Source: Hymenopellis radicata | Taxonomy: Eukaryota; Basidiomycota; Agaricomycetes; Agaricales; Physalacriaceae | Assembly (NCBI GenBank): GCA_015501595.1 | Contig: JADNRX010000232.1 | Span: forward strand, 23,813-87,812 | Direction of reading: 5' to 3' | Length of the DNA: 64,000 nt | Shown here: one piece after another, positions 1 to 11,723 of the stretch | Layout of the letters: each line of letters opens with the position of its first letter | Position numbering within the stretch: the first letter of the stretch is position 1 | Notes under the pieces: generated by a model | The model's input: only the letters and a program-made list of their open reading frames with translations | Database searches by the model: none | Told to the model about the DNA's origin: nothing | Position numbers and translations under genes: made by a program

Positions 1-857
1 ATCGATCAAGACTAAATACTTGTGATGAAGACGAGGCACGTACTGTTGAGCGTAATTGCTCATGCACAGATTCTGCACGACGATTATAGGTCTTCTGTCA
101 CAGTCCACCTGCCTTAGATGGCTTCTATCGCTCGGTAGTCCTAAAGGACCGCCTCCCCACCTTTATGGTCATCTGTGCCAGTACCCCAGGACACGGGTAA
201 GTGCGGAGGAGTCGGCGGGGGTGGGTATCGATAACAGAACTACGGTTCGAGCGTGTCCAGGCAAACTACCTGCACAGCAATGCAAGGCCGAACGAATGTG
301 ACGATGCAGTCCAAAAGGTTGGACGGTGACCGGCCCGATTTTAATTGCCGGGGGCGCCGACAGCGCGTAACACGTGTCTGTCACCAATTCAGAATGAGTT
401 CGTTGAAGGACGCTTTTGGGTAAGACGCCAGGCTTTCGGACCACACGTATGCCCATTAACTGTATACATAATGAACCAGACTGATCGGTGTTCAGCATTC
501 CGCCCTCTGAACAATCGTTCGCGGAGAGTAGAAGACAGCAGCTGCTTCTGATGGTCTTCTGTTGGGGCGATACACAATGCCGAGGTTTTGTGAGCTCATA
601 GTGATATCACGGAAAGAACACGTCGTATGACACTGCCCGAGTTGACAAAGTTATGAAACAGATGGCGCAGGGCCTAGAGAGTTTCTCGGGAAACCTAGTG
701 TGCTCATGGGAATGGTGGATGGAGAGGAAACGGGAACTACGATGGCATATTTGTCTAAGTAGTTGTAAATGCTAAACAACCACGGTCATATCTATTGGTA
801 GCAGGGACACATTGTGTGGAGAAATCTACGTCTACAGATCCCTATACATAGCCCTCC
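1..857. other. Left edge, no gene recognised
   Basis: Only short overlapping reading frames are present. None shows a conserved motif or plausible intron structure. It lies downstream of the UbiA-type gene that ends at 858 on the minus strand and may hold its 3' untranslated region. Confidence 0.5.
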
Positions 858-1878
858 CTAAATCTCCAGACAGCTGGAAGTAAATGAACGCTTGAGAGCC
901 AGATCTGGGTGACTCATCAGATGATGCAGCTTAGACATGATGATACGCACATTGTACCAGTAGTACGAAACCTCGTCATCCGCTCGTGTGCGGAGCACAA
1001 GAAATCGAAGGCTCACTAATAGTGAGAGCCCAGCAAATGGCAGCCCAAAGCACAGCCCCAAGCACCACATGGGAACGAGAAGAGCCGCCCAACCCATCAC
1101 GGCAATGAGAACACTGCAGCGGGATGCTACAGGATGGCGGATAGGAAATGTTCGTCGGTTATTCACCTTATCTCCTTCAACATCTTTGAAATCCTGAGTG
1201 TGTATGGTTGTCGCAACGACGCCAGAGCTGATATAGATGGCGCACAAGCTGACGTCGGTCAGTAGTGCACAATCAGCGCCTGAGCAACCATAAGCAGTGC
1301 AATAGGCGGTGTAATCCGAAAACTTACCCGCAACCAAGGTAGCACCCCATTCAAATGAGGCAACACCTGCCGCGTTGACCAAATTCCGGGTGATCCAGTG
1401 GTGGGAGTGAGCACCGAACTCGTCGTAGATTACTGTAAGCAGCGAAATCGCAACACTCGCTCCAAGAACAGCCGGGCTATACCAATATGATAACACAACG
1501 CATGCGGGTACGAGAAGCCATCGAAGGAATATCGCATTGTTTTGCGTTATAAGTTTCGCTGGCAAAGGCCGGTCGGGCTTGTTGTATCTGTCCTCTTCGA
1601 TGCCTACGATCTGGTTTGACACGTCAAACTGTAGAAGGTGCATCCATGTCCAGAACACCACCCCAGGAATTCTTGAGATGTCACTCAAGGGTGCAGATGC
1701 AATAGCGAAACATGACTGTCGCAATGCGTGAGACACCACGAAAAGAGACGAATTTAGGGATGCATACCACTGGTATCAACATTGTCTTTATGTCCGACTT
1801 AGTGAAAAGGTAGAGGATCCTGAGAGTTCCCCCAAGGGCGGAAAATACCCTACGCGCATCAGCAGCAAGCGAAAACAT
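858..1878 (-). CDS. UbiA-superfamily prenyltransferase / terpene cyclase
   Basis: Two exons, 1878-1768 and 1715-858, joined across a 52-base GT..AG intron, give about 322 residues. The join restores TKSDIKTMLIPV-SCFAIASAPL, the typical entry to the first membrane helix in fungal members. The first acidic motif is NQIVGIEED (residues about 68-76) and the second is DFKDVEGD, both needed for Mg-diphosphate binding in the UbiA superfamily. Several hydrophobic helices are visible, so it is an integral membrane enzyme. Known fungal relatives include the fumagillin bergamotene cyclase Fma-TC and the cyathane diterpene cyclase EriG. A substrate (FPP or GGPP) cannot be assigned from sequence. The gene is divergent from the P450 at 3157 and shares a 1.3-kb intergenic region with it, so co-regulation is possible. 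A general aromatic prenyltransferase role is the alternative. Confidence 0.85.
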
Positions 1879-3156
1879 GCAAATTTCTTCACTATAGCCG
1901 CAACAACAGTCGATTCTTATACCGATGGTTCATCTTCGCCTCATATCATAACATCAAGTATCATGGACTTGGCCTTAGGAACAAGAGAAGCCACAAATGA
2001 TACCACCGCTGACGATGAGCCACACATAGATGTCAGATCCATATGAAGCCGTCGATTATATGGTCCAATGTGAGGTGGGGATTCATAGATGCGAGGTGAC
2101 TCACTCGTAAGTTCTGTACAAGCTAAAAGCGGCGGCGCTCAGTTCGACGAGGATGTGACCTGACAGCATCGCCGATCGGAAGGCGACTGGCCACATGCAA
2201 ATGCGCTTCCATCTTTCATTAACCTGTGTGCATCCTTTGATCATCCATAAAAACCCGCGGATCGGATTGGTTCGCCTCTGCATACTAAGGAGTTACTAGC
2301 TTGAATTATTCTTCAAATTACTCACTCGGGATTTCGGGCTGAAGGTAATGTTCTTTCGGTGATATGAGCCCCCACAAGCTTTGCACTGTGCAGTGCCTCG
2401 ATAGAAGACCACTATCAGAAGCCATCTTCTACTCTCCAGAATCAGTTATTAAGCGTTGAACGTTGAACACCGATCAGGTCGGTTGATATACAGCTCACCT
2501 TCGATGAGAATTCATTCTGAATCGAATCGTAAAGCGAGACAGATCAGTATCCTCCATTGAGCTACTTCGATGTGGCCGGATGAGGGCTATCCTTCCACCA
2601 CCACCGAGGGATGGTGGAAGGTGGTGGTTAGTCGTATTTGCAAAAACTCTCGATCGACAGAAACTCGTGACTCGATCGAGCACGTGACGGGTTTGGTGTG
2701 TTCCCGACCATCATAGCTCATGTATTACCTCCCTCATAGCTCATAGCTCATAGCTCATCAGTCCCTTTGGTCTCTGTTACTCCTGTGGCCATCCCTACAA
2801 CTGTAAAATTTCTCCTCATTTAGAGAGCAAGTTGACGGGTGGAACCATAGAGCACTGCATTGATCTCACCGCAATGCAAGTATACTTGCCGTAATGTTGC
2901 CTTTCAACAGGTGCGTCTGACGGTCCACTTACGCACTGGGAAGCGAACCTCCCGTGTATCAACTTCTCGTAACCCTGGCATTGGTTTGGCACCCTATCCT
3001 ACCTAATGATTTGATGTCAGTTCCTCTTTGATCTCTGTTGGCGTACCACTTAATGTTAACCCCATCGCGCATCTCTCCGTCAGTCCCCCATCTCCGATTT
3101 TAGATATAGCGGAGGGCTCCCATGACATTCGACTTGCCATCTTTCATTCCAACACC
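1879..3156. promoter_or_regulatory. Shared upstream region of the UbiA-type gene and P450
   Basis: A 1.28-kb gap separates two divergently transcribed genes, so it should hold both promoters. It contains a hairpin with 10-bp arms at 2591-2600 and 2612-2621 (CCTTCCACCA / TGGTGGAAGG) and a short tandem repeat at 2734-2757. No clear TATA box was identified for either gene. The regulatory reading is inference from orientation. Confidence 0.4.
2734..2757. repeat. Short tandem repeat, unit TCATAGC
   Basis: The 7-base unit TCATAGC is repeated about 3.5 times without interruption. A related TCATAGCTCA stands slightly upstream at 2711-2720. It lies in the divergent promoter region; function unknown. 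Confidence 0.8.
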
Positions 3157-5471
3157 ATGATGCTCTCAACAGGATACGCAATTTTCGCCAGCACCGTGCT
3201 CCTAGCGCTCTTCAAACTCCTTCGCATTGGACGAAGGAAAGCTTCGCTCCCCCGGGTCTGTCCCCCAAGTGCCATGATTTGCATTCTTACTGACGGACAG
3301 CTGATAGGACCACCGACCATCCCGCTTCTCGGAAATCTTCATGTCTTTCCGACAATTAAGAATATGCATTTAAGGTACTGACGCGGAATCAGATTCTAGG
3401 CCTTGCTACGTTCTGACGAGCATTCTGTACTAGATTCTTTGAATTGGCTACGCAATACGGAGATATCATGTCGGTTAGTCAACATGACATTTGCTAGTCC
3501 ACAATCTCGTCACCTTTTTCAGCTCCAAGCATCATCGCAGACAGTGATAATTCTGTCGAGCGCTACTGCTGTGAAGGAAATCGTAGATAAAACAGGCTGG
3601 GCAGCAAGTTCTCGCCCCCCGAGCCACATACCGCACTTGATTGCGGGTCCGGAGCATTTGATCTTCGCGTGTGACAGCGAGTGATCATTTCGTTTCGGTG
3701 TCCCGTGTCGCTGACAATCTCTTCCAGCACCCAATCTCCGAGTCACTCGGAAGGCTATATCGACGTACCTCTCGAAGCAACATGCGTCCCGCAAGGCGCT
3801 ACTGGCCGTGGAGAGCGCTCAGCTCCTCCATGACCTTATGGAAAATCCACGGGTACGTCTTAATGCTCCCAATAACGCTGGCCATTGGCATCAGTATACT
3901 TACAGTCTCTAAGGAAATCAATGCATGCGCCAGACGGTACGCGTATTCTATCATGAAGGTAACGTTTGAATTGGCCCTCGGGTTGCAATCGTTGTTGAAC
4001 TCGATTTTAGACTCTGGCGTACGGTCAACGAGTCCCCTTCCATGATTCCCATGAAGTCATTGACTTCTTTCAAGTGCGTTCTCCGCCTTATATCCAATCC
4101 GCTCACATCTGTCCCTGCAGAAATTCGACGCGATGATACATATGTCGTCACCTGGACCAATGGATCTAATACCCGTCCTCAAGTATCTTCCCTCATTCCT
4201 CGCTCCTTGGAAGGCGGCTTGCTGTGAAATAAACACTCATCGTGTGGAACTTTGTTCTAAATGGTCGAACCAGGTGAAAGTGCGCTCGGAGAAACGCACC
4301 CATGGTGAAGACGAGGATTGTTTCATGGACTGGATACATCGCACACAGCCTCAGTTGAATGAAGACCTTGTTTCGTGAGTGGTGTTCCGATATTTCGATG
4401 CATGCACTTGTGTGACTGTACTTAGGACGATGTCCCTATCGGTTCTCGATGGCGGTTCTGACACAACCAGTGCTTTTCTTTCGACCGTTATCCTCGCGCT
4501 CGCATCAAATCCCGAGCATCAAAAACGCGCCTTCGAAGAGATAGACTCCATCCTCGGAAGCCGGATGCCGCAGATATATGATATGGAGAAGTTGCCTTTC
4601 GTCAAGGCGCTTCTTAAAGAGATTCACAGGTTAAGACCGACAGCGTCAATGGGATTGCCGCATGCTGTCACTCAGGATCTATGCGTGCGTCAACGGTTAT
4701 ACATGGTCAATACTAATGTGCGACCTGGCCTGCTGTAGTACAAGGGATATGTCATTCCGAAGGGCGCTACGATCCTCGTTAATATCTGTGAGTCCTGTAT
4801 GAGCATGCTTCATCGTTGGTCGGTCATAATCAGTCGTTCAGACGCTATCACAAACGATCCCCACGTGTTCGAAAACCCACAGGAGTTTAGCCCGGAGCGA
4901 TTCATGTGCTCTGAGTTCGGCACAATCCCAGGAAAAGACGAGAATTTCCGGGATAACTTTGCCTTTGGAACTGGTCGGGTAACTACCGTTTCTGGGATTA
5001 CCGACAACGTCAGACTGACCTTCTTTCAAGAGGATATGCCCTGGGCAATGGGTCGCAAGCCGTGCTGTGGTAAGGAATATGTATTGTCATCATAAGGGTG
5101 CTCATGGGCAATTCGCAGGAGTTAGCAATGATGCGGTTAATCTGGGCCCTCGAGTTCACTGACGCCGTAGACTCGAAGACTCGAAGATCTATACCGCCGG
5201 GGCTTGGTGCCGATACGTTCAATTATGTGAATATTTGTACTGATAGGTTAATATTCAAGTACTCACTATTTCGAAGGAGCTGGTAGTCACCCCTCGTCCC
5301 TTCGAGTGTAACATAACACCCAGACGTGACCGTGCGCACCTCATACGAGACAACTTCGCCGTGGCCTTATCCGAATCGGATAAATTTGAGGAAGAACTGT
5401 CGGAAGATGATGCACGCAGGATGCGTCAGTTGAAGGAAAGACTGATCAACGATGGTCGAGAAAAATGTTAG
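3157..5471 (+). CDS. Cytochrome P450 monooxygenase
   Basis: Spliced by eye from many short exons; about 500 residues. The start ATG ATG at 3157 opens a hydrophobic anchor (TGYAIFASTVLLALFKLL), followed after an in-frame 45-base intron (3256-3300) by the proline hinge LIGPPTIPLLGNLH. Further blocks are MHLRFFELATQYGDIMS, an atypical I-helix (DGGSDTTS where AGxDTT is usual), the K-helix ExxR as KEIHRLRP, PERF, and the heme-thiolate motif FGTGR-RICPG with Cys, split by an intron at 4979-5030. The last exon gives a hydrophilic tail ending at TAG 5471. The protein is expected to be ER-anchored and to hydroxylate or oxidise a small molecule with a P450 reductase. Its neighbours, a terpene cyclase and a GMC oxidase, suggest pathway oxidation. 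The 3' end is duplicated at 8749-8786 plus 11331 onward. All visible blocks can be joined without frame breaks, so it looks intact. Confidence 0.87.
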
Positions 5472-5914
5472 ATTCAATCTAGTGTATAACCTCTTGTGCA
5501 CCCCAAGAGGTGTGATGCCAGCCCACAAAAAATGCGATACGTAAAGCCTCGTCTGAATCTCCGATCGGTGATTGTCACTGTGGGTGTGCGTTCCTTCGAC
5601 ACAGCGGTAAAACTTCTGAAAGGAGACGGCCATGTGTCAAGCGGTCTTGTTCCTTGATCGGTCGCCTTGTGACTCTGAGACTTCGCGCGGCTGGTTCTCA
5701 AGATCTCAAGGACCATCAGCTTCCTCCTTCATTCTTTCCTCATCCGGGACTTATGCAAGAGAAATCCTCGGGCTCATGCGAACAGTCACACAGCCGGGCG
5801 CTTAGCTGCGGTACATGATCTGATTTACGGTAGGTGGTGTCTGTGACTATTGAAAAGCGTAATGGGAGTCTAAAGGACTCGATTTCTACCTTGCTCTACA
5901 TCAACTGCTTTGCT
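5472..5914. other. P450-GMC intergenic region
   Basis: A 443-base gap between two genes on the same strand. It carries the P450 3' flank, whose first part is repeated after 11575, and the promoter of the GMC gene. No clear TATA box or other feature was seen. Confidence 0.4.
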
Positions 5915-8497
5915 ATGTCCGACATCTCGAATACCTTCGATTACATTTTCATCGGTGGAGGCACAGCGGGCCTTCCAACAGCCGCTCGCCTCGCAGAGCT
6001 CTTCCCTACGGTCTCAATCCTTGTCCTCGAAGCGGGGAAGAATGTTGCCTCCGATCCAAAAACTCGCATTCCTGGTCGGCGCATTTGTGTCCGTTTCCCG
6101 ATCGGCCCTACGCTCACCCAAGTGTAGCGTCCTACCCCAAGAACTTGGGAAACCCGGAAGTCGACTGGGCCTTCTTCAGCACACTGCAAAGCCATGCTGG
6201 TGACAGGCCTGTGTATCTTCCTAGGTAGGTGTGCATTACTCACTTGCCCGACATAATGTCTGACTCTCGACAGTGGCAAGTCCCTCGGTGGCACGAGCAA
6301 TGTTTGTACCCCGTCAGAGATACTTCTAAAACTAACTTACGTTCCGATAACAGCTCAACCTCATGCAGGTCAATCGGTGCGTTGTCATTTTTCACTTTTC
6401 CGGGTCTCGGGTTTCACCATCTGTTGGTAGCGCCAACATCGAGGAGTATAACAGTGCGTAAATTGTTGGCGCCTGAATTTGTTGTCTAAATCATCGGCAA
6501 ATAGCCTTCGCGAACTTTGGTATCAACGGCTGGGGCTGGAAAGACCTGCTGCCCTATTTCAAGAAGGTATGGAACTTGTCCACCTACACATAATGACTGG
6601 CTAAAGTTTCGTAGTACGAGAACCTCACAGCCTCTCGAAAGTCGCAGGATCAAGCGCACGTCACTGTTAATTCCTCCGTACATGGTACAGACGGTCCCGT
6701 GGACGTAACTTATCCTATCGAGATCGCTCCGGCCCAGGACTACTTTTTCGAGGCTATGAACGAGTTGGGCGTTCCATTCAACCCGGACTCCGTGAGCTTA
6801 CCCCTGTACATTTGTATCTGAGACTAATGATGTGTTAGTCAAGCGGAAACAATCGTGGCGTCTGGACAAGTACCTGTGCTATTGATCCTACCACGGCCAC
6901 CCGCGTGTCTGCAGACACGGTAAGGATGCGTTCTTGAGCGGCTATTGAAAAATCCAACATCTCGAGTAGGCGTATTTGAAGCTGAACAGCTCAAACTTGC
7001 ACATCGTTACCGAAGCTCGTGTCAGTCGTATCTTGTTCAAAACTTCGCCGAAGGGTGAGGCAGTCGCGGATGAAGTCGAATTCATACAAGACGGAAAAGC
7101 GGTCATAGCGAAGGCGACCAAGGAGGTCATCTTGTCTGCAGGTCAGTCCGCTGCCTTGTAACACTATGCCTAGCTTACTCGTCAATTGCAGGCGCCTATC
7201 AGACTCCTCAAATTTTGGAACTCTCAGGTCAGCAGCCGTTTCCCTCAGCTATCTCATGTCACTCAACGTCGTCAGGCATTGGAGATCCTGCGATCCTCGC
7301 CAAATACGGAATTTCCAGTGTTGTTGACTTGCCTACCGTCGGGACGAATTTACGTGAGTGAACTATTGTCTTTGTTGATCTCATTCGATTAACGCTCTTC
7401 GCATAGAGGTATGCCATCACCATTCGAATCGACTCGTCAGCAAGCTGAGATGAATTCAAGGAACACATCTACGTCACCACGACCTTTGAGCTCAAATCGT
7501 CGTACACGTCTTGGGATGTGTTGCGCGATCCCGTTGTTGCCGCTGCCGAATTACAGAAATAGTATGTACCGCCTGACTGTGTGTTACGCCGTGTGCATGC
7601 TAACTCGTCACAGTGAAACGAACAAGACGGGCAAACTAACCACCGTTCCCTTTGCTTTCGCCTTCATCTCGCCTGATAAGCTTTGGAACCAGCAAGAAGT
7701 CTCAGATATCAAGAAGAAACTCGGGAGTTCTGGCAGTGAAACGCCCTTCACGCCTAAGATGAGCGACATACAACAGGATTGGCTGTCCAGCGTGCCCTTC
7801 TTGGAGTGAGTTGGTTGTTTTTGTTCATCGGCAGTTATAAATACCGGCAGGTTACTCTGGTTTGCGGGCTTCATGCCTTCCAATGTGAAGGCGGAGCCCG
7901 ACGCCGGCAAAAGCTATTACTCTCTTGCGGCCTGTCTGCAGCATCCGCTCTCCCAAGGAACTGTTCACATCCAGTCCGCCAACGTGACGGAGAATCCTGT
8001 AATTGACCCTCAGTTCTTCGCCAAGGATTTGGACATGGATATCATCCTCGATGGAATCAAGTACTGTCGCAAAGTTGCCGAGACCAAGGCGCTGGCTGAG
8101 ATCACTGTCAGCGAAGTGGCTCCTGGCGTTAACATTCAGTCAAACCTGACCTTAGAGAATATGCGAAGAGCAACTTTAGCCCAGTGTTCCATCCCATTGG
8201 GACGGCCGCGATGCTCCCCAAGGAACTCGGAGGAGTCGTTGACACGCACCTTCGCGTATATGGGACAGTCAATCTGCGCGTGGTGCGTTGCCGTTGCCTG
8301 TAGAGGGGGTTGACATTGCCTCACTCACTGTATCAGGTCGATGCGTCTATTCTCCCTTTGCATTTCACTGCACATCCCATGGCAACGTTGTATGCGATAG
8401 CAGAGAAGGTATGTCAGCTGTTCAGAATGCTGGCACTGCACGAATCCCAACGCTTCTTTAGGCGGCCGAGATGATTGCAAAGGCGGCGTGTGATTGA
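5915..8497 (+). CDS. GMC-family FAD-dependent oxidoreductase
   Basis: Starts MSDISNTFDYIFIGGGTAGL at 5915, giving the Rossmann FAD motif GGGTAGL near residue 15. A second GMC signature, GKSLGGTSN, follows around 6275. Later blocks are NGWGWKDLLPYFKK, VILSAGAYQTPQILELSGIG and the C-terminal catalytic region HPIGTAAM followed by LPLHFTAHPMATLYAIAEKAA; the two His residues fit the usual base pair. About a dozen short introns are needed; the stop TGA ends at 8497. The family includes aryl-alcohol, alcohol and glucose oxidases and dehydrogenases. Oxidation of an alcohol intermediate of the neighbouring pathway is likely but inferred. There is no obvious secretion signal in the predicted N-terminus, which starts directly at the FAD domain and so suggests an intracellular enzyme. 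The mid-gene exon joins around 6300-6500 are uncertain. Confidence 0.87.
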
Positions 8498-8644
8498 ATG
8501 ATACTTTGTAGATATGGGTGTCTAAATGTGAAGAGCTGCGTGTCGACAGGGAAACTGCACTTGGTTTGTACTGTTCTCTCAGCCAGAAGCATGCACCCCC
8601 GCATGGGCATTCGCGATGCGAGACCGTTTTGTACTCGTGGAGCA

Positions 8645-8687
8645 TCGAATCCTAATCTGTCGCTGTAACCACTTGGCTATAGCGCCC
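8645..8687 (-). ncRNA. tRNA-like 5' half, possible SINE head
   Basis: Read on the minus strand the stretch starts GGGCGCTATAGCCAAGTGG. It contains a good RNA polymerase III A box (TAGCCAAGTGG) followed by a B-box-like GGATTCGATGC, but no matching acceptor 3' strand or closed anticodon stem. It therefore looks like a tRNA-derived fragment or SINE head, not a working tRNA. Chance similarity is possible. Confidence 0.3.
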
Positions 8688-8748
8688 TGAGACTCTTCCG
8701 TCGAATCCATAGTACTGAGCGTAGACCGCGGCGGAAAGGCCAGTCCTC

Positions 8749-8786
8749 GGCCCTCGAGTTCACTGTAGACTCGAAGACTCAGAAAT
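8749..8786 (+). pseudogene. P450 3' fragment, left part
   Basis: GGCCCTCGAGTTCACTG followed by TAGACTCGAAGACTC matches the intact P450 around 5149-5185, with a small deletion. It is the left side of a duplicated P450 tail; the right side resumes at 11331 beyond the LTR element. The last five bases, GAAAT at 8782-8786, are repeated at 11331-11335 as target-site duplication. Confidence 0.75.
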
Positions 8787-9116
8787 TGTTAGGATTTGCT
8801 GGAGGTAATCGTCGGGTCTGGGGAGTGTTGGAGGAGACCCGACACGGACGTTCTTTATTACCATATATGGACATGGACTCCTTTCTGTTTCGTATTTAAG
8901 CCTTTCGATCGTCTCATGTCTCCTCAGTCGTTTCTGCTCTCGCGTGCGACTGAGGTGAGCCAATACCCTTTCGTTTACCATCTTACATACTTACAGGCAC
9001 TTCCCAGTGCTTACCGATACCATCTTCTTCCTTTAGGTTTGTTACCCGACTTCCAATATAGTCGTTTCTGCTCTCGCGTGCGACTGAGTGCTTACCGATA
9101 CCATCTTCTTCCTTTA
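8787..9116 (+). repeat. 5' LTR
   Basis: Begins TGTTAGGATTTGCTGG and ends CTTCCTTTA. Inside it, two blocks occur twice: AGTCGTTTCTGCTCTCGCG and GTGCTTACCGATACCATC, giving the LTR a partly duplicated 3' half. A TATTTAAG at about 8893 could serve as TATA box. Confidence 0.88.
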
Positions 9117-9385
9117 GGTTATGGGCCCCGAAAGCGCTTAGATCTCACAGACGACTCGCATTCATTCATTATCCATCCATTACCCGCCTCTCCAACTGAT
9201 ATTCCCGTTGTCTTCACCACTATCAACTCCTATCAAGCCATTCACACCGTACCACCTTATCACGTTCAAATCGTACCGCTACTACAACACCCCACGTTCA
9301 AATCGTCACTCATTCCACGTTCAAATCGTATCCTACGTTCAAATCGTATCCCACCGTTCATTCCACATACTATCACTATCTCACC

Positions 9386-10947
9386 ATGGCCCACCAACAA
9401 ATCCAGACATCGACTCTCACTGAACGCCTTATGCTCCGCACAGACAAGACGAACTATGCATCGTTCAAGATTCATATCGAGGAGTACATTGCAGGAAAGG
9501 GTATTTCCGGGTATCTCGACGCATCTATTCAGCAACCCCCTATTGTCACTGTCAGTGCGGGCGCTCCGATCCCTGCACCGACGCCTGTGTACTCCACCAC
9601 CCCTTCCCGTGACGAATGGAACTATCGCAATGGTGTCGCGAAGTCTATCATCATCACGAACATTGTCGATCCCATCGCTATTGGGCTCCAGCGAGACGGC
9701 ACCGCGGCTGAGGTCTGGGTACGGCTAGAGAAGATCTGCCTTCCTAAGAGTGACGCCGCACTCTCGCTTGCCGAGGAACAGTTCAACAATGCGAAGTTTA
9801 CCGGTACCTCACGAGTCGAACTAGACGAGCACATTGCCGACCTTCACGCGAAAGCAGCCAGACTGCGATCGCTTGGAAAGATAGTCCCGGATAAGGACCT
9901 CAAGAACACTATTTCGCGTTCACTACCGAAGACACCCGAGTGGTTTGGCGTCAGTGGCAGTCTTTACGCCGCGCTTAGCAGCGAGGATGTTATCGCGTTG
10001 ATCCAGGCTCACGCAATACATATTGGTTTGCCTGAGGAGCCAGCGCTAGGACCCGCTGTCAATGCGAACGCGTACGCTGCTAGTGGAGGTGCTGCAAGAC
10101 GTTCGTGCAGCAACCCAAATTGCAAGGCGCGTGACAGGTCAGGGCATTGGATCGCCGACTGCTATTGGCCGGGGGAGGAAAAGAAGGACAATTTCCGGCC
10201 AATTTTGGTCGTCGAGAGCAGCCTCAGCCTCAGGCCAACCAGGTTATCTATCCCTCCACCATTCATCGCGTACTTGCCGCGCAAAGCGATACCATCGAGA
10301 ACGGGGAGATTATTGTCAACTTTATGGACGAGACGGAGGCTGAAGATGTAATGCCAGCTTTGGAGTATATTGACTCAGAGGAATATGTAGACGGGGGGAG
10401 GGACAGAGAGATGGAAGGGAAGTTGGGATTTGTCGCTGTCGTGGAGAACATCCCGCGCGAGTTGAAGAAGATGGACAGGGAATTGGGATTTGCCGCTATG
10501 AAGGAAGACGACATGGGCACGGTGTCGCCAGAGCCTGTGCCTCTTGCGCTCGTTATGGTTGATTTACTGGCACCAATGCCGGGCAGCGCGAACCCGTTCA
10601 TGCTGGTTATGCAAGATGGGCCTGCATCCAAATCCTACGCTCTCCTGGACGACACACGCGAGACGACAATGATTCAAGCATTCGATGATTACCGACGCCG
10701 AATCGAATCCAATTTGAACTGCAGGATTCGCAAAATCTACGCTGATGGTATATTCACGTCGCGTGCATGGAAGGAATACTTTGATACTCACAGTATAATC
10801 CATCTGTCCTCCACGCCTATGTCCAGCACCACCACGGCCAATCAAGACCACGGTTCCCAAGACGTCGTCGACGTTGATGGCGAAGCGACAAAGAAGCGGA
10901 CCCGATGCGGAGTTTGCGTGGAAACTCACACGCGTATCGACTGTTGA
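9386..10947 (+). CDS. Gag-like polyprotein with integrase remnant (frame-broken)
   Basis: ATG at 9386 (context CACCATGG) opens a Copia-type Gag (UBN2-like): TERLMLRTDKTNYASFK, then RLEKICLPKSDAALSLAEEQ and SRSLPKTPEWF. A zinc-knuckle-like CSNPNC...GHWIADC follows near 10110-10160. At about 10171, in a run of five G, the sensible reading moves to the next frame and continues GGGKEGQFPANFG up to TGA at 10947. The downstream part has MIQAFDDYRRRIESNL and FTSRAWKEYFDTHSIIH, which resembles the Copia integrase core but with the key acidic positions poorly kept. Polymerase domains are missing. Product: capsid-like protein of a parasite element; integrase assignment is weaker. Confidence 0.7.
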
Positions 10948-11000
10948 TGGTATTACGAATCGAATCGATATATGCGTACGGCGTGATAGGTGTGCAGGTA

Positions 11001-11330
11001 TGTTAGGATTTGCTGGAGGTAATCGTCGGGTCTGGGGAGTGTTGGAGGAGACCCGACACGGACGTTCTTTATTACCATATATGGACATGGACTCCTTTCT
11101 GTTTCGTATTTAAGCCTTTCGATCGTCTCATGTCTCCTCAGTCGTTTCTGCTCTCGCGTGCGACTGAGGTGAGCCAATACCCTTTCGTTTACCATCTTAC
11201 ATACTTACAGGCACTTCCCAGTGCTTACCGATACCATCTTCTTCCTTTAGGTTTGTTACCCGACTTCCAATATAGTCGTTTCTGCTCTCGCGTGCGACTG
11301 AGTGCTTACCGATACCATCTTCTTCCTTTA
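11001..11330 (+). repeat. 3' LTR
   Basis: Copy of 8787-9116 with no difference noticed by eye. It is followed directly by the target duplication GAAAT and by P450-derived sequence. Confidence 0.88.
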
Positions 11331-11630
11331 GAAATCTATCCCGCCGGGGCTTGGTGCCGATGCGTTCAATTATTCTGTATGGGGTTAAGATTCAAGTACT
11401 CACCATTTCGCAGGAGTTCGTAGTCACCCTCGTCCGTTTGAGTCGTGCGCACCTGATACGAGACAACTTCGCCGTGGCCTTATCCGAATCGGATAAATTT
11501 GAGGAAGAACTGTCGGAAGATGATGCACGCAGGATGCGTCAGTTGAAGGAAAGACTGATCAGTGATGAATGAGAAAAATGTTAGATTCAATCTAGTGTAT
11601 AATACCTCTTGTGCACCCGAAGAATGGTGT
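11331..11630 (+). pseudogene. P450 3' fragment, right part
   Basis: Matches the last exons and 3' flank of the P450 at 3157-5471 (compare about 5185-5515). The tail RAHLIRDNFAVALSESDKFE is kept nearly unchanged and similarity continues past the stop codon. The copy lacks all catalytic parts and ends in TGA a few codons earlier than the parent. The neighbouring intron and exon are altered. It is a segmental duplicate, or the relic of a second P450, split by the LTR element. Confidence 0.8.
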
Positions 11631-11723
11631 GGTCAGCGCCTGCTAGGAAGTGCATATTGATTGAAGGGAAGAGTTGGACAACTTCGGTAGTCTAGGATGG
11701 GCTTTGAATACCTACATTGAACC

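Larger units (their letters stand above)
8787..11330 (+). mobile_element. Non-autonomous Copia-like LTR retrotransposon
   Basis: The element is 2,544 bp with two 330-bp LTRs (8787-9116 and 11001-11330) that look identical by eye, and a GAAAT target duplication (8782-8786, 11331-11335). The interior has a gag-like frame with zinc knuckle and a fragment that resembles the Copia integrase core, but no reverse transcriptase, RNase H or complete protease, and only about 1.9 kb between the LTRs. It must therefore depend on a complete relative. Identical LTRs mean insertion was recent or the LTRs have been homogenised. It splits a decayed P450 copy and so probably did not break a working gene. Confidence 0.88.

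Noticed and set aside
169..577. Overlapping small frames at the left edge as genes
   Set aside because: No conserved motif, no splice logic, overlapping on both strands.
8796..9728. 310-codon plus-strand frame at the start of the LTR element
   Set aside because: It runs through the LTR and overlaps Gag in another frame; LTR sequence is non-coding and its first part recurs in the 3' LTR.
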